A stretch of DNA of 12,371 bases from Deltaproteobacteria bacterium. Its GTDB lineage: Bacteria > Bdellovibrionota > Bdellovibrionia > JABDDW01. Under the pieces are notes generated by a model. The model saw only the letters and a list, made by a program, of their open reading frames with translations. It ran no database searches and was not told where the DNA came from. The translations under genes were made by a program, and so were the position numbers. Below are positions 6,770 through 12,371 of this stretch, one piece after another. Each line of letters starts with the position of its first letter. The stretch's first letter is position 1. Location of the stretch: NCBI GenBank assembly GCA_013287405.1, contig JABDDW010000046.1, positions 1 to 12,371 on the forward strand, in the 5' to 3' direction.

Positions 6770-8116
6770 TTGCTACATCATTGGCGATATAGGGTTCGCG
6801 TTATTTTTATTTTTGTCTGGGGGACAATTCTATATTCGTCCCATGGGCACAGTTCTACCGTTTCGGGGCGTGTCACTTTAGGGACCTATGACGGAATCGA
6901 AAACTTAAGTCAACCTTCTGCAGGCCAGTATACTAACGACGTGGCGACGGTTTCCGGTCGATTTTATCTTAGGGTGAGCGACGTCGGACCCAACAAATTC
7001 GAATTCATTTCTGACATTAGAGATAAAAATGACTTTTATGGTCAAGTCGACAGCCAAGACCTTCAGCTAGTTAACGCCAACATATTTCAGGCACGCCAGC
7101 TCTCTGCCCTTTACCCTGGACACACTTACTATACTCAGGTCGGTCGCTTTCCGGTTTTTGAAGCAGGTCCAATTAATACTGATGGGGTTCTTCAAGGTGT
7201 CCATTTATCACAAGCCTCTAGGGTCGCCGTTTTTGGGGGCCTTGATTCTAAACGGCCAGAACAAACATTTGTCCAATACAACCCAGATTCCCAGGTCTTC
7301 GGAACCTATTTTTCATATGTTCATCCAAACTTGGATTGGGGGCATTATTTTGTTCTTGATACGGCCGCCGTCACAAATATTGTTCAAAATCTAACGGATC
7401 GGACCTATTGGTACACTTCTTCAACATATCAGTGGAATCCGATGAGTCGCGTCAGTGTCTATTCGTACCTTGATTTTGTTCCTCAGACCTATATTCAAAG
7501 CGGGTCTATTAATTATCAACAAGGCGTAGGAAAGCGTTGGCTTGTAGGTTTGAGCGGTATAACTTTAAATGTTCTGGAATACCAGCATCTTCAAAGTGTG
7601 CGTTCCCTTATTCCATCAAGCCCCTATGATGAAGCCACGGGCAAAGCGCGTTACACGGTTAATCCTAATTGGTCCCTCGAACTATCATATTCAAATGGTC
7701 TTCGGGCCCTTGATGGGTTAAGAAGACAAGAAACTCTTTTATCATCGGACTTTTTAAAGGTTTTTAGTCGTCACTGGGATTTGACTGTAGGCGGCGGATA
7801 TAGGGATAATTTTATTAGCCTCGATACTTTTGGCATGGGTCGAATCAGCTATTTTTCTGATCTCTGGGAATTGGGCTTGGACGAACAATTTGCCGTGGAA
7901 AACTATAAAACAGGTGGATTTAATTACCATCCTATAATCTCAGAACTCAGCGTATCGAGAACATTTAATAACGCTTTATACGGAACATTTTCTTTCCAAG
8001 ACGTCCATGACGAGAGGGTACAGATAAGTACGGTATTTGCTAAATTCTCCTATCGGTTTGGATCCAAAGAAATACCGCCTGTTCGCGACGGGGCTCCTCC
8101 CAGGGGAAGATTATGA
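6770..8116 (+). CDS. Outer-membrane beta-barrel protein, predicted porin partner of the 30-haem cytochrome
   Basis: This 448-residue exported protein has a signal peptide (residues 1 to about 28, with a basic start and hydrophobic FIFVWGTILY). It is followed by about 18 alternating amphipathic, aromatic-girdled strands (for example SGRFYLRV, SRVSVYSYLDF, WDLTVGGGYRD, TVFAKFSYRF), which indicates a transmembrane beta-barrel. The stretch VGRFPVFEAG...DGVLQGVHL resembles the GR...DG region of porin-like barrels. It has no cysteine, so it lacks the N-terminal CXXC of Shewanella MtrB. The TTG start is well supported: an in-frame TAA (6755-6757) lies four codons upstream, AAAAGG sits 8 bases before it, and no other start precedes the signal peptide. 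Its stop overlaps the cytochrome start (ATGA), so the two are translationally coupled. It probably sheathes or exports the cytochrome; a simple substrate porin is the alternative. Confidence 0.8.
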   Translation: MLHHWRYRVRVIFIFVWGTILYSSHGHSSTVSGRVTLGTYDGIENLSQPSAGQYTNDVATVSGRFYLRVSDVGPNKFEFISDIRDKNDFYGQVDSQDLQLVNANIFQARQLSALYPGHTYYTQVGRFPVFEAGPINTDGVLQGVHLSQASRVAVFGGLDSKRPEQTFVQYNPDSQVFGTYFSYVHPNLDWGHYFVLDTAAVTNIVQNLTDRTYWYTSSTYQWNPMSRVSVYSYLDFVPQTYIQSGSINYQQGVGKRWLVGLSGITLNVLEYQHLQSVRSLIPSSPYDEATGKARYTVNPNWSLELSYSNGLRALDGLRRQETLLSSDFLKVFSRHWDLTVGGGYRDNFISLDTFGMGRISYFSDLWELGLDEQFAVENYKTGGFNYHPIISELSVSRTFNNALYGTFSFQDVHDERVQISTVFAKFSYRFGSKEIPPVRDGAPPRGRL

Positions 8117-10560
8117 AGAGAATATATCTTCTTCTCCTTATCGTTTTTAGTTCCTCCCATGGCATAACTCAAGAAGAGGGCCTGCTTAATCGACTGCTCG
8201 CGCCCGGCCCACTTATCGAGGGGCATAAGAGTCTTGAAGGTTCTGACTGTCTGAAATGCCATTCTGCCGGAAAAGGTATTTCCGAAGAAAAATGTATGGC
8301 CTGCCATAAACCTATAGCTGTCGAAGTTCAGGCGCAAAAAGGGTTCCATGGACTCAATACCGATTCATGTATTTCGTGCCACACCGATCACAAAGGCCGC
8401 GCCTATGATTCGACAGTTGTGGATCAAAAAACCTTTGATTATAGTAAGACGGGTTACAAACTTGAAGGAAAGCACGCCGAACTTAAGTGCTCTGAGTGTC
8501 ATTTAGCGAAAAGAACCGATAAGCCTAACCGCAAAACAGACATCGACTACATAGGAACCCAGAGCATGTGTGTGTCTTGTCATAAAAAGGATGACATACA
8601 TAAATATAAAGGAAAGTGGGCTAAGTTCGATTGCAATCACTGTCATGGTCTTAAAGACTGGCATCTCGATGTCAACTTCGATCACGAAGAAGACGCCCAC
8701 TATGCTCTAGAAGGTAAACACGCAGAAATTAAATGTTCCGCTTGCCACAAGAATTCCCAGTACTCCTGGCCCCACCTTAAAACCTCGGCCTGCTTAAATT
8801 GCCATGCTGATTTTCATAAAAACAATTTGAGCGGAAGGTTCCAGAACGGAAAATGCCAAACCTGTCATGGTTACGAGACTTGGAAGATCACAAGCTTCAA
8901 CCACAAGGTGACAGGGTATCCCCTTAGAGGAAAGCACTCACAAATCCAATGTATAGATTGTCACAAACAAAATCCTCGTATCAATCCTAAAGAGATCAAA
9001 ACCTTTAAGTTTACAGGACTGAGACCAAATTGTCTGACTTGCCATAAAGATTTTCATCACTTCGGCCCCATTCGCTCAAAAAAGCTTGGTTTGCTCAATC
9101 AATGTCTCGAATGCCATACAGAAACAAAATGGCAAGACACTCATAGCTTCAATCACAGTGTAGACACACGTTTTGTGATAGAAGGAAAACACGTTGGCCT
9201 TGACTGTGCAAAATGCCATATCCCCGGCGAGCGAAAAAAACCTGCCGGGACTCCCCCCCAGGGCAATGCCTTAGGTAAGTATCACTGGAACGATCTCAGC
9301 GAACACACTTGCGAAGTCTGCCACAAGAGTCCCCACAAAAACGACCCGAGCCCCACATTTAAGCAGAAGAAATGCGATCAGTGTCACGTCGCGGACGGCT
9401 GGCATATTCTCAACGTCAAAGGGAAGCGTTTTGACCACAACAAAACCCGCTTCGCCCTAACGGGAAAACATAGTGAAATCGCATGCTCCGCCTGCCATGT
9501 GGTTGGAAAGAAAGAAATTTTCCATTTCGAACACTTTGCACAAAACTTCTGCGTGGATTGTCACAGGAACCAACACATCGACCAGTTTCATGACAAGTTT
9601 TCTCAAAACGCATGTAGCGAGTGCCACTCCACTAAGACTTTCGCCGAGCGATTGCCTTTTGACCACAATAAGACGGCCTTTCCTTTAAAGAATAAGCATG
9701 CCGAAGTCAAATGCGAGCAGTGCCATAAACCGACCGAGGACCGATTCGAAAACAAGCCTTATCATTTCAAATCAAAATTCATTTTTCCTGAAATGGCGAT
9801 GGCAGACTGTAAAACGTGCCACGTCGATTATCACATGGGCCAGTTGGGTTCAAAATGCTCCACCTGTCATAACGACACAGGATGGAAAAATGTAAAATTT
9901 GATCACAACTTACAGAGCCGATTTAAAATTACGGGCAAACATATCGATGTGAAGTGCGAACAGTGTCATAAACCCATAAAAAATAAATTTGTTGAAATCG
10001 CAAAAGTTAGACGACCAGTGATCCTCTATAAGCCGATCGTTGCGGAATGTATCACTTGTCACAAAGATCCTCACAAAGGTCACTTTGGCAATAACTGCCA
10101 AGAATGCCATATGGAAAAAGGATGGAAGCTTACAAAAGACTTCCACAAGAACTTCACCCTTTCAGGAGTTCATTTCTCTCTGAACTGTCAAGAATGCCAT
10201 AAAGACAACCGAAAGCTTACAGGAATGAGCCAAGAGTGCATTCTCTGCCATCAAAAAGATGATATTCATCAGGGCACTTTGCCCAATTGCGGCACCTGTC
10301 ATAAACAACAGTTTTGGGAAGATGTAGATTTCAAACACTCACTCACTTTATTCCCCTTGAGAGGAGCCCATAGGACTCTGGAGTGCGCCATGTGCCACTA
10401 CAATAATATCTATCAAGGACTAAACAACCAATGCATAAACTGCCACCTGAACGACGCTAACACCGCCACCTCTCTTGGTTTCGGTCATACCTCCGCACCT
10501 GGCGTCGTCCTCCCCGCTTTCATGAATTGTAACCAGTGTCACAATCAGTTTACGTTTTAG
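8113..10560 (+). CDS. Exported 30-haem c-type cytochrome made of triheme repeats
   Basis: This protein is predicted to be a long electron-transfer wire, periplasmic or reaching through the outer-membrane barrel encoded just upstream. The 815-residue protein has a signal peptide (1 to about 17) with no lipobox. I count 30 CXXCH motifs, from CLKCH at 46-50 to CNQCH at 806-810, one per 27 residues; all 60 cysteines lie in them. Haems fall in ten groups of three: an N-terminal cap (46, 61, 86), eight repeats whose first haem Cys are 126, 208, 280, 365, 458, 534, 615 and 692, and a C-terminal variant (758, 774, 806). Extra conserved histidines suggest bis-His haems. GGGGA lies 5 bases before the ATG, and ATGA overlaps the barrel stop. 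No substrate-binding or membrane domain is visible. Periplasmic versus surface location is uncertain. Confidence 0.95.
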   Translation: MKRIYLLLLIVFSSSHGITQEEGLLNRLLAPGPLIEGHKSLEGSDCLKCHSAGKGISEEKCMACHKPIAVEVQAQKGFHGLNTDSCISCHTDHKGRAYDSTVVDQKTFDYSKTGYKLEGKHAELKCSECHLAKRTDKPNRKTDIDYIGTQSMCVSCHKKDDIHKYKGKWAKFDCNHCHGLKDWHLDVNFDHEEDAHYALEGKHAEIKCSACHKNSQYSWPHLKTSACLNCHADFHKNNLSGRFQNGKCQTCHGYETWKITSFNHKVTGYPLRGKHSQIQCIDCHKQNPRINPKEIKTFKFTGLRPNCLTCHKDFHHFGPIRSKKLGLLNQCLECHTETKWQDTHSFNHSVDTRFVIEGKHVGLDCAKCHIPGERKKPAGTPPQGNALGKYHWNDLSEHTCEVCHKSPHKNDPSPTFKQKKCDQCHVADGWHILNVKGKRFDHNKTRFALTGKHSEIACSACHVVGKKEIFHFEHFAQNFCVDCHRNQHIDQFHDKFSQNACSECHSTKTFAERLPFDHNKTAFPLKNKHAEVKCEQCHKPTEDRFENKPYHFKSKFIFPEMAMADCKTCHVDYHMGQLGSKCSTCHNDTGWKNVKFDHNLQSRFKITGKHIDVKCEQCHKPIKNKFVEIAKVRRPVILYKPIVAECITCHKDPHKGHFGNNCQECHMEKGWKLTKDFHKNFTLSGVHFSLNCQECHKDNRKLTGMSQECILCHQKDDIHQGTLPNCGTCHKQQFWEDVDFKHSLTLFPLRGAHRTLECAMCHYNNIYQGLNNQCINCHLNDANTATSLGFGHTSAPGVVLPAFMNCNQCHNQFTF
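8455..10350 (+). repeat. Eight tandem triheme repeats in the multiheme cytochrome
   Basis: Repeats begin at residues 115, 197, 269, 354, 447, 523, 604 and 681, with periods of 66-93 residues. The consensus order is: aromatic-x-L-x-GKH, a few residues, CxxCH (haem a); a variable loop; CxxCH-x3-5-H (haem b); a short loop; CxxCH, usually with W a few residues on (haem c); then F-D/N-H. The unit starting at 747 keeps GAH and three haems but loses the rest. The copies have diverged in DNA: the shared VKCEQCHKP of repeats six and seven differs at five of nine codons. The duplications are therefore old or have drifted apart. Confidence 0.92.
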
Positions 10561-10561
10561 A

Positions 10562-10582
10562 GGGAGTCATTGAGAGACTTCC
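10562..10582 (+). terminator. Stem-loop after the 30-haem cytochrome gene, possible terminator
   Basis: GGGAGTC (10562-10568) pairs with GACTTCC (10576-10582), seven pairs including one G-U, around a 7-base loop, starting 2 bases after the stop codon. No T-run follows, so it would be a factor-assisted terminator or an mRNA 3'-end stabiliser rather than a standard intrinsic terminator. The rest of the 90-base convergent gap up to 10650 holds only a weak AT-rich palindrome at 10594-10605. Confidence 0.35.
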
Positions 10583-10650
10583 AGCAGATTAAAATTCAGA
10601 TGAATCTTCACAAATATTGGAATGCGTTTTAGTAGCCAGCTGCCAAAAAT

Positions 10651-11715
10651 CTAATTTCCTACGCTTTCTGGAATGGGAGCATGGAGAGGGCCGTGTACTT
10701 TCTCTGACGCATTTTCGGTTTGAGTGTCCGGAAAAGTTATACCTCGATCGATAGTTACTCTTGCCACTTGGACTAACGTCCTTTTACCGTCGAGCGGATC
10801 TCTAAAATATGCCAAGTCGATATAAGTTGGTCGTATCGCAAAGGGTTTTGATTCTACATTAAGCCCCACCGATGTCGAAGAAGCTGTTTTGGGGTAGGTT
10901 CCGATTGCTAAGAGCTTCATCCACCAAGTTCCAAAATCATATGTCGTTTGGCGCTCAATCTGAAATGCCCCCAGGCCATCATCTTTTGAGGTATTAATTT
11001 TTCCCGTCAAAACTACATCAGTTAACTGTTTTGTAAGTCCATGGTTCATCGAGTAGTAGGTCCAATCTTCATCACTAATGGCCGAATGACTTATATTGCT
11101 TATTGTTTTATTAAATTGGTGCCGTCCCCAATGTTTAGTGAGTCTTCTTACCGATTGAAGGGGGCCATCAGAAGCTACTCCCCAAACAAAATACTTTCCC
11201 AACACAGCCTTAGGCGCCGCGCTGGCACCCAAGGCCCACAACCCCGAAGGCCAAACATGGTCTACTACTGTTGCCCCCGATTTATTTAAATACCAATTTC
11301 TCAACTCGTTCAACTCCGAAATAAAGTCATCGATTTCTCCATCCTTCAAAACTTTTCCCATTGTAACAACTGATCGAGAAGGGTCTTCGTTTTGAGGATT
11401 TTCATAAATGTATTCGACTCCTTTGACCCGTCGAGCTACCTTTTCTCGACTCTTTGAACTTCCGTTCGGATCATAGGCCGCTCTCATACTGGGCTGAATT
11501 TCTTTGTCCTGGGATTGCTTTAAAACTAAACGACGAAACCTTTGGATAGCCTGATATGGATCACGGGTATAATCGCCTTCACTGAAGCGATTATGATCAG
11601 ATGAAATATAGATCAAAAGAGAGGCGCAGTCGCGTGGATCATCGATGATTCCAGCTGCGGCAGAAGCGCTTACAGTTAGAGAGATAACGATCTTTAGTAA
11701 AAATTGACGAGGCAT
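10651..11715 (-). CDS. Exported protein of unknown function
   Basis: I do not recognise this family. The 354-residue protein has a clear signal peptide (MPRQFLLKIV through about Ala21, small residues before the expected cut). The mature part has one cysteine (Cys30), many Trp/Tyr and basic residues, no second membrane segment, no haem motif and no catalytic signature I can name. Blocks that look structured are the helical region around residues 125-150 (EIDDFISELNELRNWYL) and the Trp-rich regions near 155-165 and 265-275. Translation is coupled to the upstream gene: the ATG at 11715 shares its A with that gene's TAA (TAATG). GGGAGAG lies about 6 bases upstream. It converges on the cytochrome gene and does not appear functionally tied to it. 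Confidence 0.75.
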   Translation of the reverse strand: MPRQFLLKIVISLTVSASAAAGIIDDPRDCASLLIYISSDHNRFSEGDYTRDPYQAIQRFRRLVLKQSQDKEIQPSMRAAYDPNGSSKSREKVARRVKGVEYIYENPQNEDPSRSVVTMGKVLKDGEIDDFISELNELRNWYLNKSGATVVDHVWPSGLWALGASAAPKAVLGKYFVWGVASDGPLQSVRRLTKHWGRHQFNKTISNISHSAISDEDWTYYSMNHGLTKQLTDVVLTGKINTSKDDGLGAFQIERQTTYDFGTWWMKLLAIGTYPKTASSTSVGLNVESKPFAIRPTYIDLAYFRDPLDGKRTLVQVARVTIDRGITFPDTQTENASEKVHGPLHAPIPESVGN

Positions 11716-12371
11716 TATTTCTCTCCCTTAGTTAACAACATCATCAGGGGGACACAAACGGACATCTTATCCTGGTCAGCTACAGTTTCTATCCGGTCTC
11801 CGACGTGAGGCGCATAAAATGGCCCCCCTTTGTTTAGAATACTGACGTCGTTAGGTAGTGCTCGATATTCCGACACTTGTACTTCAATCGTTGAATATCT
11901 AGCTCGTTCTTCAAGCTGAGCCACTCTGACCATGAGTGCGGGATCATTTGCAAAAACTAATATCTTTTGTAGGTCTTCTAGCGAAGCTCTATACCGACCA
12001 ATCTCGTCACTTAACTCTCGAAGTTTTGATTCAATCTCAGGTTTCCTGCTTACATCAATACTTCCTGGGGTGTTAACTATACCCTCTTGTTCTCGGACTA
12101 AATCTTCCAAACGAGATGGAGTGTCCATCTCCTTTTGAACAGGTCCCAACAGATTATTAAAATGTGCCTCTGAAATCTCATAACTTCCCCAGTCAGGCCA
12201 ACTAGGATTCAAGTAGTAATCTGGTTGACCAGGAGATCTTTCAACAATGACATCCTTTCTATTGAACCGTACGTCTAAGTGTATGATTTCACGTTTCAGG
12301 TTTTCTATGATTTCTATTCCACTTCTCAGCTCGTCCTGTCTTGATGATGAGCTCAGGTCACCACCACGATT
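11715..12371 (-). CDS. Hypothetical coiled-coil protein, 5' end beyond the window
   Basis: The reading frame is open from the last base of the window to TAA at 11717-11715, giving 218 visible residues with no start. A TTG at 12212 is in frame but has no ribosome-binding site, and the 53 codons upstream of it stay open and charged, so I treat the gene as partial. The visible part is hydrophilic and rich in Glu, Arg and Leu. The stretch from RLEDLVREQE through ESKLRELSDEIGRYRASLEDLQ to VAQLEERARY has heptad-like spacing of a coiled coil. The C-terminal 60 residues look more globular, with one cysteine. No family is recognised. It overlaps the next gene by TAATG, so the two form a coupled pair and probably act together. 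Whether it is exported cannot be seen. Confidence 0.65.
   Translation of the reverse strand, partial: NRGGDLSSSSRQDELRSGIEIIENLKREIIHLDVRFNRKDVIVERSPGQPDYYLNPSWPDWGSYEISEAHFNNLLGPVQKEMDTPSRLEDLVREQEGIVNTPGSIDVSRKPEIESKLRELSDEIGRYRASLEDLQKILVFANDPALMVRVAQLEERARYSTIEVQVSEYRALPNDVSILNKGGPFYAPHVGDRIETVADQDKMSVCVPLMMLLTKGEK

Noticed and set aside
8455..10350. CRISPR array or DNA-level tandem repeat
   Set aside because: The periodicity is in the protein (haem motifs). The DNA copies differ at many synonymous sites and unit lengths vary.
8113..10560. Assignment as an OmcS/OmcZ-type filament cytochrome
   Set aside because: Those proteins have 6-8 haems and different motif spacing. Filament formation cannot be inferred from haem number alone.
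10594..10605. ATTCA-GA-TGAAT palindrome as a terminator for the minus-strand pair
   Set aside because: The stem is short and AT-rich and the loop would be too tight; only a partial T-run follows on the minus strand.
11715..12212. A complete 165-residue gene starting at TTG 12212
   Set aside because: There is no ribosome-binding site before that TTG, and the same frame stays open with coding-like composition to the window end. A partial longer gene is more likely.

Overview
The window is a c-type cytochrome locus from a Gram-negative bacterium. It encodes an outer-membrane beta-barrel, exported multiheme proteins, and the System II (ResB/CcsA) haem-ligation machinery used by delta- and epsilon-proteobacterial lineages. 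The mixture of secreted dihaem and monohaem cytochromes, a periplasmic D-Ala-D-Ala dipeptidase and unrecognised exported proteins resembles Bdellovibrionota or a neighbouring former delta-proteobacterial group. That placement is inference; no rRNA or marker gene is present.

Layout. Bases 1-84 hold only two small stem-loops and possibly the tail of an upstream gene. At 85-1833 (+) lies an exported protein with two widely separated CXXCH haem sites. It converges, with a 6-base gap, on a four-gene minus-strand operon (6689 down to 1840): ResB, CcsA/ResC, a membrane-anchored monohaem cytochrome c, and a VanX-like dipeptidase. Junctions in this operon are a TAATG overlap, 12 bases and 15 bases. 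An 80-base divergent control region (6690-6769) contains a direct repeat of TGCCTAT. From there a plus-strand pair runs outward: a 448-residue outer-membrane barrel (TTG start) joined by an ATGA overlap to an 815-residue cytochrome with 30 CXXCH motifs. After a 90-base convergent gap comes a minus-strand pair of unrecognised genes, also joined by TAATG: a coiled-coil protein cut off by the right edge of the window, and an exported protein.

How it fits together. The barrel plus the 30-haem cytochrome look like a porin-cytochrome electron conduit across the outer membrane, similar in logic to MtrAB, PioAB or the Geobacter Omb/Oma pairs but apparently of different sequence type. The ResB/CcsA pair, divergently transcribed from the same intergenic region, would attach haem to the cytochromes. 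The monohaem membrane cytochrome could carry electrons in the inner membrane or periplasm. The 30-haem protein is built as ten groups of three haems. Eight of these are recognisable repeats of 66-93 residues, each also carrying three conserved non-CXXCH histidines, which suggests all-bis-histidine coordination in a long haem wire. This is the most interesting item in the window.
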